A stretch of DNA of 16,907 nt from an uncultured Opitutia bacterium (GTDB lineage: Bacteria; Verrucomicrobiota; Verrucomicrobiia; Opitutales; UBA953), in contig CAIRWP010000237.1 of the NCBI GenBank assembly GCA_903882335.1, positions 1-16,907 on the forward strand, read 5' to 3'. The position numbers and the translations under genes are program-made. The notes beneath the pieces were generated by a model. The model was not told the origin of the DNA. It worked only from the letters and a program-made list of their open reading frames with translations, and made no database searches. Within the stretch, counting starts at the first letter, position 1. Every line of letters starts with the position of its first letter. Shown piece after piece: positions 8,801-15,323 of the stretch.

Positions 8801-9215
8801 CGGCCGCGAGGTCTACTTCCGCGACGCGCATTGCGCGACCTGTCACCAGGCCGACGGCAAGGGCATCGCCAACGTCTACCCTCCCCTCCTGCGCAGCGAC
8901 TGGCTCGCGGACGACGAGCGGGCGATCAAGGTCGTGCTCAAGGGACTCTGGGGGCCGATCACGGTCAGCGGCCAGTCGTTCGATCCGGCCAAGGGCGTGC
9001 CGCCCATGATGGGCTTCGGCGGGATGCTCAACGACCAGGAGGCGGCGGCCGTGCTCAGCTTCGTGCGCCTTTCCTTCGGCAACAGCGGCAAGGTGATCAC
9101 GCCCGCGCAGGTCGCGAAAGTCCGCGCCGCCACCAAGGACCGCGTCAACTTCTACACCGCCGAGGAGATTCTCAAGGAACACCCGCTGAAGACGCCGGCT
9201 CCGGCCAAAAAATAG
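5823..9215 (+). CDS. PVC-type heme-binding dehydrogenase with N-terminal pseudo-SGNH domain
   Basis: 1130 residues, exported (signal to about residue 25; an ATG at 5835 is an equally plausible start). Domains in order: an SGNH-fold region at about 78-310; a PVC membrane-bound dehydrogenase propeller at about 417-770, with two calcium-loop-like DxDxDGxxD stretches at 481-489 and 524-532; a helical, HEAT-like stretch at about 775-985; and a cytochrome c domain with CATCH (1004-1008) and a possible distal Met in PPMMGFGG (Met1062 or Met1063). The SGNH region lacks the usual nucleophile: GDS is replaced by GNG (86-88). Block III reads GYNES, and block V reads APTDFGY with no catalytic His. By family knowledge these large periplasmic proteins resemble glucose/sorbosone dehydrogenases and may pass electrons to heme c. 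The substrate is unknown. It is divergent from the SASA gene. Confidence 0.9.
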   Translation: MPLPMHPLSRLLACLLATSLLPAQPTPRGTELLTTREAKANAANWPDHSKGSPTPHAPAEVPPAATAIRPQSVALPSPGERVIFLGNGFAERDTYYGRLETELHLRFPAQTLFVRNLGRSGDTPAFRPHPARPSQWAFPGAEKFHPEYAQHNGKGFFPTPDQWLFHLKADTIVAFFGYNESFDGAGRVANYEAEVDAFVVHSLSKAYNGKTAPRLVLVSPIAFEDLSAKRDLPNGKQENANLELYAAAMERVAKKHGLTYVDLFHPTLAAYRQAKAPFTINGFAPTDFGYRELAKLLADGLYGSAPRAPQADEALVNAAVKMKDFYWNTDYAIINGVHTHGQRYNPFGTQNYPAEVAKAREMTALRDDLIHGLAQGKRTDLTVDDSKTLPLPPVPSNFKPDMKNGNPTEFLSGEASIAKMKVAPGYKVELFASEEKFPDLKKPVQMSFDGKGRLWVATTPTYPHYRPGDALPNDKLIILEDTDGDGKADKQTVFADHLHIPIGFELAPEGVYVSQEPNLALLIDDDKDGKADRKELILHGFDSHDSHHAISAYCADASGAFYLLEGRFLHSQVETPYGPRRCNDGGAWRFDPKSYRLERLQVDISNPWGFSFDTWEQPFISDASPGENWWALPLSSKMPYGIEQTKVEQFVPRRSRPSSGAEFVSSRHFPDVNQGDFMACNTIGFLGISFGSKRDDGAGFVGKANGDLLSSTDGNFRPVDLEFAPDGSLYFVDWHNPLIGHMQHNARDPNRDHEHGRIYRVTYPSRPLVKPAKVDGATVAELLENLKVPEYRTRYRSRRELRSHAPAEVLPAIKAWVAQLDPQDPAYEHHLCEALWATWAQNQPDGELIRRLLQARQFEARAAAVDVVRHAFRQLPDHVALLNQAVRDEHPRVRLTAIVAATWLDNADGAKVALEAFRQPVDRWLAPVLHYALTYTLKDDVAALQAAGALNLADNPAAAEYLAGKSKIGQPIAETGPKPVRKLTAAEEKVFQLGREVYFRDAHCATCHQADGKGIANVYPPLLRSDWLADDERAIKVVLKGLWGPITVSGQSFDPAKGVPPMMGFGGMLNDQEAAAVLSFVRLSFGNSGKVITPAQVAKVRAATKDRVNFYTAEEILKEHPLKTPAPAKK

Positions 9216-9230
9216 GCGATCACCTCATCG

Positions 9231-9325
9231 AAGGGGTCAGGCCGTTCGTCGAGGACCCTGTTAGTTTAAACGGCAAATAACCGCCTCTAAACTAACACCC
9301 CCCGGCACGAACGGCCTGACCCCTT
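9231..9325. repeat. Nested palindromic element, REPIN-like
   Basis: A perfect 19-nt inverted repeat (9231-9249 and 9307-9325; left arm begins AAGGGGTCAGG) encloses a second perfect 10-nt inverted repeat (9259-9268 and 9288-9297; TGTTAGTTTA and its complement). This in turn encloses CGG/CCG (9271-9273 and 9281-9283) around an AAATAA-containing loop. The element starts 16 nt after the stop of the cytochrome gene. The GGGGTCAGG outer arm plus an AT-rich inner arm resembles the palindromes mobilised by REP-associated Y1 (IS200-like) transposases, as I recall them from other genomes. No transposase lies in the window. It could also act as a transcription end or an mRNA stabiliser. Confidence 0.7.
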
Positions 9326-9408
9326 TGGGGCGGATTGAACCTAAGCCCACCGAGGGGAAACCCTTGATGCAGGCCGGGGGCTAGTTATGCCTGTGGCACC
9401 CCACGACG

Positions 9409-10275
9409 ATGCGCCGCCTGCTGATCCTTGCCCTGTCACTCTGCGCCCTACCCCACCTCGGTCGAGCCGAGGAAGCCAAGCCCGTGCCCTCCGTCCCCGG
9501 CGTGGTCGTCACGCTCTGGCCGAAGGGCGCGATGCCCGGCCAAGCCGGCCCCGGCCCCGAGCGCACCCTACCCGCCCGCGGCGATCACGTCATACGCCTG
9601 ACCGACATCTCCGAACCGTCCTTCACCGTTTACAAGGCGGCGGCGACAAAGCCGACCCCTGCGGTGATCATCTGCCCCGGCGGCGGCTACGGCGGCCTGG
9701 CCTACAACAAGGAAGGCACCGAGGTCGCGGCCTGGCTCAATACCCTCGGTATCACCGGCGTCGTCCTCAAATACCGCGTGCCCAAGAACCAGGAAGGCGC
9801 CTACCAGGACATCCAACGCGCGATCCGAATCGTCCGTCAGCGTGCCTCCGAATGGAACATCGCCCCCGACCGCGTCGGCGCCATGGGCTTCTCCGCCGGC
9901 GGTCACCTCGCCGCGCGCCTCAGCACGCTTGGCGGCCCCGCCACCTACCCGCGGATCGACGAGGCCGACGACCAGCCGTTACGGCCGGACTTCGCGTTGC
10001 TCGTCTACCCCGCCTACCTCGACCAAGGCCTGCCGAAACTCGTCGACGCGAAGACGGCACCGACGTTCCTCGCGCACGCCGAGGACGACAAGGGCTTCAT
10101 CAAGGGGAGCAAGCTCTACCATGAGGCCCTCGTGACCGCCAAGGTCCCGAACGACTTCTTCCGGGTCGCCACCGGCGGCCACGGTCATGGCCTCCGCTCC
10201 GAAAAGGAGATCAAGGCCTGGCCGGAAAAAGGCGAAGCCTGGCTCCGCCGGATCGGCGTGCTGGCTCCGCGCTGA
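9409..10275 (+). CDS. Exported alpha/beta-hydrolase, acetylxylan-esterase-like
   Basis: 288 residues with a signal peptide (1-20, cleavage near LGRAEEA). The alpha/beta-hydrolase hallmarks are the oxyanion stretch CPGGGYGG (89-96), the nucleophile elbow GFSAGG with Ser162, an acid in HAEDDKGF (Asp226 or Asp227), and a catalytic His in GGHGHG (His258 or His260). The LNTLGITGVVLKYRVPK and PDRVGAMGFSAGGHLAA patterns match the esterase group often named endo-1,4-beta-xylanase B or BD-FAE-like, which removes acetyl or feruloyl groups from hemicellulose. A GH10 xylanase gene lies about 1 kb downstream on the other strand, which supports a xylan role. It begins 84 nt after the palindromic element and converges on the TolC remnant with a 24-nt gap. 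Confidence 0.88.
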   Translation: MRRLLILALSLCALPHLGRAEEAKPVPSVPGVVVTLWPKGAMPGQAGPGPERTLPARGDHVIRLTDISEPSFTVYKAAATKPTPAVIICPGGGYGGLAYNKEGTEVAAWLNTLGITGVVLKYRVPKNQEGAYQDIQRAIRIVRQRASEWNIAPDRVGAMGFSAGGHLAARLSTLGGPATYPRIDEADDQPLRPDFALLVYPAYLDQGLPKLVDAKTAPTFLAHAEDDKGFIKGSKLYHEALVTAKVPNDFFRVATGGHGHGLRSEKEIKAWPEKGEAWLRRIGVLAPR

Positions 10276-10299
10276 AAGATCGCGGGCGGGCTTCGACGC

Positions 10300-10521
10300 T
10301 CAGCGCAGCTCCTCCGCCGTCGCCGCGCGGTAATCGGCAAGCGCGAGGAAGTAATCGGACACGCTCGACAGTTCGGCGAAGCGCGCCTCCAGCGCCGCCT
10401 GCTCGCGGAGCTGCAGCGCCAGCAGGTCGCCCGCGCCCTGCCGGAAACGCGTCTGCTCGGCCGCGACCAGGACATCGGCCAGCTCGACATTGCGTCGGGT
10501 GATGGCCGTGCGCGTCGTCGT
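10300..10521 (-). pseudogene. C-terminal remnant of a TolC-family outer-membrane efflux protein
   Basis: The frame ending at the TGA in 10302-10300 encodes a tail that reads like the last coiled-coil helices of TolC-family proteins: ITRRNVELADVL, then EQTRFRQGAGDLL, LQLREQAALEARFAELSSV and DYFLALADYRAAT. Only about 70 residues survive of a protein that is normally 400-500. Upstream of about 10521 the frame stops resembling the family, and the sequence instead continues in another frame as the transporter-like ORF (see 10522-11002). There is no credible start for this piece. The simplest reading is a deletion that removed most of the gene. What is seen is the tail and the frame switch; the deletion is inferred. 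Confidence 0.65.
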
Positions 10522-11002
10522 CGCGGCCGGCCAGCCCATCGGCCGGGAGCGAAGGGGAGACGAACGCGGCCTCGACCTCGGCCTGCGCGGAGGCGAGTCC
10601 CAGTTTCTGGACCAGCGCGGCGCGGCTGAGGACGCGGGTTTGCTCATCGCCGGCGAAATCGGCCACCCGCTCGCGGAACAACCCGCCACCGACGACGACG
10701 ACCCAGCCAGCGGCCGGCGTGTGGACGATCAGAGGCATCGAGGCCCGGGCCTGCCAGAGCGCCGAAGCCAGGGGCATCCGGCACACGTCGGCCCAGAGGC
10801 CGGCGGCAGGCAAGGTGGCGGCGACGCGTTCCAGCGGCTCCTCGTCCCGATGGGCGGACAGCGCCCCGGAGATGCGCACCGGGTCGACGGTCAGCCCGGC
10901 CTGCCGCGCCAGGTAACCGATGAGCGAGAGTTCCGCGGCGGATTCGACCGCGGGATCCGAGGACGGCACCGACGGACCAGCCACATTCCGAGAGTCAGCC
11001 AT
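10522..11002 (-). pseudogene. N-terminal C39-like domain of a type I secretion ABC transporter, truncated
   Basis: From ATG 11002 (an in-frame ATG at 11077 is also possible) about 160 residues read LSLIGYLARQAGLTVDP, then EPLERVAATLPAAGLWADV, MPLIVHTPAAGWVVVVGGG and TRVLSRAALVQKLGL. This order of a helical start, a Pro-Leu-Ile-Val-His strand, a glycine turn and a closing helix is like the C39 peptidase-like domain at the N-terminus of type I secretion ABC transporters. The catalytic Cys is not evident, as in non-cleaving C39-like domains. The transmembrane and ATPase domains are absent. After about 10522 the frame runs out of phase over the TolC tail to a stop at 10211. ABC, HlyD and TolC genes commonly form one operon, so one deletion could have fused the two ends. 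The domain call is from pattern only. Confidence 0.45.
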
Positions 11003-11083
11003 AGGCTCTAAATCGAGTTCTCCGTCACAAGAAGCAAACCAAAGTTCCCGAATTGCGGGCACGATATTCCGGACCATTTATCT

Positions 11084-11293
11084 ATGCCTATTGCAACCAT
11101 AGACGCAGACATGAAGCCTGCATCGAAAGTCGCGGTATCGGAACTCCTCGAGAGGAAACTCCTCTCCGGGGTCGAGCACGCCCGCATGAATCACCGGGAC
11201 GTGGTCACCGTCTTCGCCGGCTTCCGCCTATTCTTCGGCCCGCATTCGAACGCGCCCTACCCCGGCAACAAGTTGCTCAAGGGCATCTGGTGA
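11084..11293 (+). CDS. Small hypothetical protein
   Basis: 69 residues, start ATG 11084, stop TGA 11291-11293. I do not recognise it. The N-terminal half (ADMKPASKVAVSELLERKLL) looks helical and amphipathic. The second half (VVTVFAGFRLFFGPHSNAPY) is hydrophobic and aromatic and contains no Cys. Codons in the second half end mostly in G or C, like the intact genes around it, which mildly supports coding. There is no Shine-Dalgarno of note. It is divergent from the truncated transporter ORF and converges on the xylanase gene with a 24-nt gap. It could be a real small protein tied to the broken secretion locus, a remnant, or chance. Confidence 0.35.
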   Translation: MPIATIDADMKPASKVAVSELLERKLLSGVEHARMNHRDVVTVFAGFRLFFGPHSNAPYPGNKLLKGIW

Positions 11294-11294
11294 A

Positions 11295-11306
11295 GGCCGA
11301 AAGGCC
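11295..11306. other. Short GGCC-GAAA-GGCC hairpin between convergent genes
   Basis: A 4-bp GGCC stem with a GAAA (GNRA-type) tetraloop occupies 11295-11306, in the 24-nt gap between the small ORF and the end of the xylanase gene. Further GC-rich self-complementary sequence follows (GGGCCGGCC). There is no U-tract, so a classic intrinsic terminator is not supported. It might block convergent transcription. Confidence 0.3.
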
Positions 11307-11317
11307 GCGGGCCGGCC

Positions 11318-12427
11318 TCACTTCGCCGGCACGGGCGGGCGCGGGGCGGTGAGTTCCTTGAGCACCGCGGTGAAAGCGGGCTTGGGGTGACCCTGACGAT
11401 CGAAGAGCAAGGGATGGTTCACTCGCGCCCACGGGAACTTGTTGAGCCAGCTCTGGCCATCGTGCAGGTTCCAGAAGGACACGCGGATGATGACGTCGTC
11501 GTACTGGCGGAACAGGCGGAAGAGCCGCCCGTACTGCTCGGCCTGCCGGGCGAGGACCTCCGGCGGGCAGCCCTCGACGTAGGGATTGATCTTCGCCATC
11601 TCGGCCCGGTGCTTGTTGCCGTCGGCCCACCAGCGGCCGCGGGGGATGACATCGATGTCGAGTTCGCTGACGACGGCCTTCAGGCCGAGCGCGCGGAGGG
11701 CGGCCAAGGTCTTCTCGAGCGCCTCATACGGCACGCGGTCGATCTCGTAATGCCCCTGCAAGCCGATGGCGTGGACGGGCGCGCCGCCGGCCTTGAGCTT
11801 CGCCAGCAGGCGCAGCATCTTCTCGCGCTTCCCATCCAGTTCGTTGTTGTAGTCGTTGTAGATGAGCAAGGCGGCCGGATCGGCGGCGTGGGCGGCCGCG
11901 AAAGCCCGCGCGATGAACTCGTCGCCCGCGGCGCGCGTCCAACCGGACTCGCGGAGCTCACCCTGACCGTCGGCGAGCGCCTCGTTGACCACGTCCCACG
12001 CGTGGATCTTGCTCTTGTAGCGGCCGACGACCTTGGCGACGTAGGCCTCCATGCGGGCCAGCAGGACCTCCTTCGAGGCCGGCGCGGCGCCGTCTTGGTA
12101 GAACCAAGGCGGCGTGCGATCGTCCTTGGCCCAGACCAGGCAATGGCCGACGACCTTGAGGTCCTTGCCGTTCGCGAAGGCCACGAACTTGTCGGCGAGG
12201 TCGAAATTCCAGCGGGCCTCCGTCGGACGGATCGCGGCGGGCTTCATGCAGTTCTCCGGGGTGACGTGGCCGAACTGGGCCGTCAGCAAAGGCCAATCTT
12301 CGGGGCGCTCCCCGATTCGGTCGGCCAGGCCGACCCCGGAGGCCCAAGGCGAGGCCTGTCGTAAGGTCTGGGCGGAGCCCAAGGCGGCGGATAGGAAAAG
12401 CGTGCAGAGAGACCAGGAGCGGAGCAT
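11318..12427 (-). CDS. Exported endo-1,4-beta-xylanase, glycoside hydrolase family 10
   Basis: 369 residues from ATG 12427; a longer in-frame start at 12529 adds an Arg/Trp-rich stretch that would spoil the signal peptide. The signal covers residues 1 to about 19 (cleavage near LGSAQ). The GH10 catalytic domain fills the rest. The acid/base is Glu149 in WDVVNE and the nucleophile is Glu255 in VSELD. Substrate-site motifs are also present: TPENCMK (57-62), GHCLVW (94-99), NDYNNE (191-196), IGLQGHYE (221-228) and VSFWNLHDG (316-324). Members cleave internal beta-1,4 bonds of xylan with retention of configuration. No carbohydrate-binding module is attached. With the nearby acetylxylan-type esterase it forms a plausible xylan-degrading pair, though the two genes are on opposite strands and not in one operon. 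Confidence 0.95.
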   Translation of the reverse strand: MLRSWSLCTLFLSAALGSAQTLRQASPWASGVGLADRIGERPEDWPLLTAQFGHVTPENCMKPAAIRPTEARWNFDLADKFVAFANGKDLKVVGHCLVWAKDDRTPPWFYQDGAAPASKEVLLARMEAYVAKVVGRYKSKIHAWDVVNEALADGQGELRESGWTRAAGDEFIARAFAAAHAADPAALLIYNDYNNELDGKREKMLRLLAKLKAGGAPVHAIGLQGHYEIDRVPYEALEKTLAALRALGLKAVVSELDIDVIPRGRWWADGNKHRAEMAKINPYVEGCPPEVLARQAEQYGRLFRLFRQYDDVIIRVSFWNLHDGQSWLNKFPWARVNHPLLFDRQGHPKPAFTAVLKELTAPRPPVPAK

Positions 12428-12586
12428 GCCGTCATCAAAGCCACACCCTCTTTCAAGTAAACATCCTAAAGGCATCCACCTGGCGGCGCGAAGCGGCATC
12501 CATCGCCAGTTCGGTAACTCTGGACCCAAACTCCGCCGTGCACCGAAAATACCGGGTGCGAAAGCCTTGCCTACCCCGATACGGGA

Positions 12587-14374
12587 CTAGCGCGCGACGT
12601 CGCGGTTGTCCGTGATCGTCGTCTTCTTGGATTTCATGATCAGGATCTTGGGCGTGCCCGGCGGCACACCCTTCGCCAGCGGGCCGAAGGTGTTGCCGCG
12701 GATCACCACCTGCGAGGCATTGGTGATGGCGATCGCCGGCCCGACGGGCCAAATCCAGTCAAAGACGCTCGGGGTGGTGCCATAGCCAGTAAAGGTGTTA
12801 CCCTCGATCAGGATATTGGTGCTGTCATGCGAAGTGTGTTCCGGGGCATCGCTGACGGCGGGCTTGGCGCCGTTGAGACCGGCGATCGGCGAGGCCCCGA
12901 TGACGATGTTGGGATGATTGTTATCGGTGAAGACGCAGTCGCGGATCGTGAAGTTACGGATGGCGGACCCTTCCTCGAAATACCATTCGGGCGAGGCGAA
13001 GACCGCGGGCTGGAAGCTGCTGGTGAACGTGCAGCGTTCGACCGTGCAATGGGCCGCCTTGAGGTTGAGGCACTTCGCGCGGAAGACCTGGAACTTGCTG
13101 TCGCGGATGATGGTCCGCTGCCCCACCGTCGCCACGTTGATGAGCCGGTCGATGCCATCGACGATGGCCGCGCGGCTGAAGTCGCCGTTACCTTCGCCGG
13201 CCCCCACGCGCTCCGTCACGACGTCCCGGTCCAGAGTCAACTCGACCAGGCCGCCCGGGGCGCCTTGGACGCCGAGGACCACGGCTTCGGAGCGTTTTTT
13301 CTTATGCCGCCAATCCCAGAGCTCCACGCGATCACCCGGACGGTGGTCGATGTTGGTGGCCTTGACGACCAAGGTGCGCGGGTCTTTCTGCGCGGTGACC
13401 CGCGTGTAATTGGCCAGGATGTCGATCCCGTCGTCATCGATCTTGGAGAAATCGCACTGCTCCAGCAGGAGTGTGCCGCGCAGGCCGGAGACCTGCCCGC
13501 CACCCGCGCAGGCATAAAGCCGGTTCGAGCCCGGCGGGACGCCGATCACGAGACGACGGAAGGTGGTGGCGCCTTCCAACCCGCGGACATAGAAACCCGC
13601 CTGGGCCCCGCCACCCCAGTAGCGCACATCTTCCAAGGTGGTGTCGCGCAGGTTGGTGAGCACGAAGGCGTGACTACGCGAGCTCCCGTAGAGGAAGAAC
13701 CGCTTGCCGGGCCAATTCTCGATGGTCGGCCTACCCTCCAGCTTCCAGCTCCAGGTACGCTCGCCGGTCTTCACCATCTTGGTCGGATTGGGCCAATGGC
13801 GATCGAGCTGGTAGTAATTCTTCTCCGGATGGACGAAAGGATGGAGCTGCGCGCCCGCGAACGACGGGCCATCCGGCGCAGGATACCCGGGGTCGATCGC
13901 TACCTCGCAGGTCATGTTGGGTAGGTCCACGCTCACGATCGTGCCCTGCGTGTAGCCCAGCGGGTCATGGTCGATGGCGATGTTGCGCACCGTGACGCGT
14001 TGGCTGTCGGCGATACGGAAAACCGGTGCATCCAGGTCGCCCGACACCAGGGTGGTCTCCCCTTCGCCTTGGAACGTCAGCCCATCGGCGCCGTTGATGA
14101 GGATGGACTTCTCCTTGCCCAGCGCCGTCTTGTATCGGCCCGCGGGCAACACGACGACGGCGTCCGGGCCTTGCTTTTTCGCGGCCTGGATCGCGGCGTT
14201 GATTGCCACCGTGTCGTCGGTCACGCCATCGCCCTTGGCGCCAAAATCCCGGACGCTGATCGGCCTCTTCTCGGCCGCCGACAGCGGGAGGAAGCAAGCC
14301 AACAGCACCAGGACCGCCTCGAGGAGGAAGGCCATCGACCTGCGTCGGCTCGAAGGGACAGGCGGCATAGGCAT
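12587..14374 (-). CDS. Exported right-handed parallel beta-helix protein (pectate-lyase/GH28-like fold)
   Basis: 595 residues. A signal-anchor-like start has Arg10-Arg12 before a hydrophobic core ending LSAAE near residue 35; ATG 14335 would give a shorter signal and is an alternative. The opening VRDFGAKGDGVTDDT (41-55) is the signature of the pectate-lyase-3/GH28-related superfamily. Beta-helix coils follow with recurrent VTVRNIAI, LEDVRYWG, LLEQCDFSKIDDDGIDI, CTVERCTFTS, FTIRDCVFTDNNHPN, NILIEGNTFTG and VVIRGNTFG strands. These proteins bind or cleave polyuronides and related glycans. The IDDDGID segment could hold acidic catalytic or calcium-binding residues, but I cannot assign a reaction. 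It stands alone, with 159 nt to the xylanase start and the chalcone-isomerase-like remnant upstream. Confidence 0.85.
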   Translation of the reverse strand: MPMPPVPSSRRRSMAFLLEAVLVLLACFLPLSAAEKRPISVRDFGAKGDGVTDDTVAINAAIQAAKKQGPDAVVVLPAGRYKTALGKEKSILINGADGLTFQGEGETTLVSGDLDAPVFRIADSQRVTVRNIAIDHDPLGYTQGTIVSVDLPNMTCEVAIDPGYPAPDGPSFAGAQLHPFVHPEKNYYQLDRHWPNPTKMVKTGERTWSWKLEGRPTIENWPGKRFFLYGSSRSHAFVLTNLRDTTLEDVRYWGGGAQAGFYVRGLEGATTFRRLVIGVPPGSNRLYACAGGGQVSGLRGTLLLEQCDFSKIDDDGIDILANYTRVTAQKDPRTLVVKATNIDHRPGDRVELWDWRHKKKRSEAVVLGVQGAPGGLVELTLDRDVVTERVGAGEGNGDFSRAAIVDGIDRLINVATVGQRTIIRDSKFQVFRAKCLNLKAAHCTVERCTFTSSFQPAVFASPEWYFEEGSAIRNFTIRDCVFTDNNHPNIVIGASPIAGLNGAKPAVSDAPEHTSHDSTNILIEGNTFTGYGTTPSVFDWIWPVGPAIAITNASQVVIRGNTFGPLAKGVPPGTPKILIMKSKKTTITDNRDVAR

Positions 14375-14451
14375 CCTATGGGGCGGTGCGATTCCGCCAA
14401 GGCAAGCACGGGATGGGTAGACCCTGAAGCATTCGACGGCCCCCCTAGTGA

Positions 14452-14547
14452 AGCCGCTCTGCTTATTTCGCCGCGGCCTACTTCCGGATCTGGCTGGGCG
14501 ACGACCCGATGGGCGTGTCGATGCGCGACGCCCTCCCCGGGCGCTGA
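14452..14547 (+). pseudogene. Possible C-terminal remnant of a chalcone-isomerase-like protein
   Basis: After an in-frame stop at 14449-14451 the frame reads about 31 codons to TGA 14545-14547. The recognisable part is AYFAAAYFRIWLGDDP, followed by MRDALPGR. This matches, by memory, the extreme C-terminus of bacterial chalcone-isomerase-like proteins, which end in a YFRIWLG-D-P-x-LRDALLG pattern. No start codon, RBS or N-terminal domain exists upstream, because the next bases belong to the region before the divergent beta-helix gene. It sits 49 nt before the lipocalin gene on the same strand, so it may be the tail of a gene once upstream in the same operon. Assignment from so short a piece is uncertain. 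Confidence 0.45.
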
Positions 14548-14596
14548 GCCGAATCAGCCGTCGACCTCGCCCGTGCCCGGGGCATACTCCTTCGTC

Positions 14597-15142
14597 ATGC
14601 CCAACCTAGGCTGGCTTCTTCTCCTCTGCTTGGGCTTGGTCGGCTGCCAGTCCTGGACAGACTCCTGCGGTGCCGAGGCGAAGCCGCCCTTGCGCGCCAT
14701 CGAGCGACCGGTCGACCTCAAGCGCTTCATGGGCGACTGGTACGTCATCGCGCACATCCCCACCTTCATCGAGGACGAGGCCTTCAATGGCGTCGAAAGC
14801 TACCGTCTGGATACGGACGGCACGATCGCGACCACCTATGTCTTCAACAACGGAGGCTTCGAAGGCCCGCTCAAGACCTACCACCCCACCGGCTTCGTCC
14901 ACAACCGCGCGACCAACGCCGAATGGCGGATGCAGTTCGTCTGGCCGTTCAAAGCCGCCTACCTGATCGCCTACCTCGACGACAACTACGAGACCACCAT
15001 CATCGGCGTGCCGGACCGCGATTACGTCTGGATCATGGCGCGCACCAAGACCATCCCCGAGGCCCGCTACCAGGAACTCGTGAAGTGGCTGACGGACAAC
15101 GGGCACGACGTCACCCAGCTCCGCCGCGTCCCGCAGCGCTGA
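14597..15142 (+). CDS. blc: Blc-type bacterial lipocalin, outer-membrane lipoprotein
   Basis: 181 residues, close to the usual 170-180. A lipoprotein signal ends in the lipobox LVGC with acylated Cys17; Gln at +2 is compatible with outer-membrane sorting. The lipocalin signature GDWY (46-49) follows VDLKRFM, and the second conserved block (ETTIIGVPDRDYVWIMART, 132-150) corresponds to the Blc stretch of similar form. The closing helix (ARYQELVKWLTDNGHD) is also typical. Blc proteins bind lysophospholipids or fatty acids and are linked to envelope maintenance and stress. The frame is open well upstream, but only the ATG at 14597 gives a lipoprotein signal. The upstream remnant suggests loss of a former operon partner. 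Confidence 0.92.
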   Translation: MPNLGWLLLLCLGLVGCQSWTDSCGAEAKPPLRAIERPVDLKRFMGDWYVIAHIPTFIEDEAFNGVESYRLDTDGTIATTYVFNNGGFEGPLKTYHPTGFVHNRATNAEWRMQFVWPFKAAYLIAYLDDNYETTIIGVPDRDYVWIMARTKTIPEARYQELVKWLTDNGHDVTQLRRVPQR

Positions 15143-15182
15143 CCTTGAACCCGGGGGCAGGCCGCACCTGGCAGCCGGGGAC

Positions 15183-15258
15183 GACGGCGGAGGCCTTTAG
15201 GCCGTCTGGCTGTCAGTTAAACCGACCCGTTCGCCTGAATTGACCGGCAGCCTGACAG
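15183..15258. repeat. Cluster of overlapping inverted repeats in the lipocalin/OMP intergenic region
   Basis: In the 181-nt gap between two convergent genes there are three inverted repeats. GACGGC/GCCGTC lies at 15183-15188 and 15201-15206. A perfect CTGTCAG/CTGACAG pair lies at 15210-15216 and 15252-15258. A third pair, GTCAGTT/AATTGAC with one G-U, lies at 15212-15218 and 15238-15244 and competes with the second. The TGTCAGTTAAACCG stretch loosely resembles the inner arm of the palindrome at 9259-9273. It may be a bidirectional transcription end or a decayed repeat. Confidence 0.35.
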
Positions 15259-15323
15259 GACGATGGTCCGCCTCGTTCTTGCTAGCGTCGGAGAGACCGG
15301 CCGCGACGTCGGGCGACCGCCGC

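Noticed and set aside
8223..9182. 319-codon minus-strand frame
   Set aside because: It lies wholly antisense to the HEAT-like and cytochrome region of the PVC protein and has no recognisable motif.
12428..12586. Twice-occurring TGGATGCC and a TTGAAA box upstream of the xylanase as operator and promoter
   Set aside because: The repeats are short and the -10 match downstream of TTGAAA is poor. I could not support a specific regulatory site.
12827..13924. 365-codon plus-strand frame inside the beta-helix gene
   Set aside because: It is an antisense shadow. The minus-strand frame has the signal peptide and repeated beta-helix coils.
13967..14596. Upstream extension of the lipocalin frame
   Set aside because: It runs antisense through the beta-helix gene start. 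The lipobox signal places the real start at 14597.
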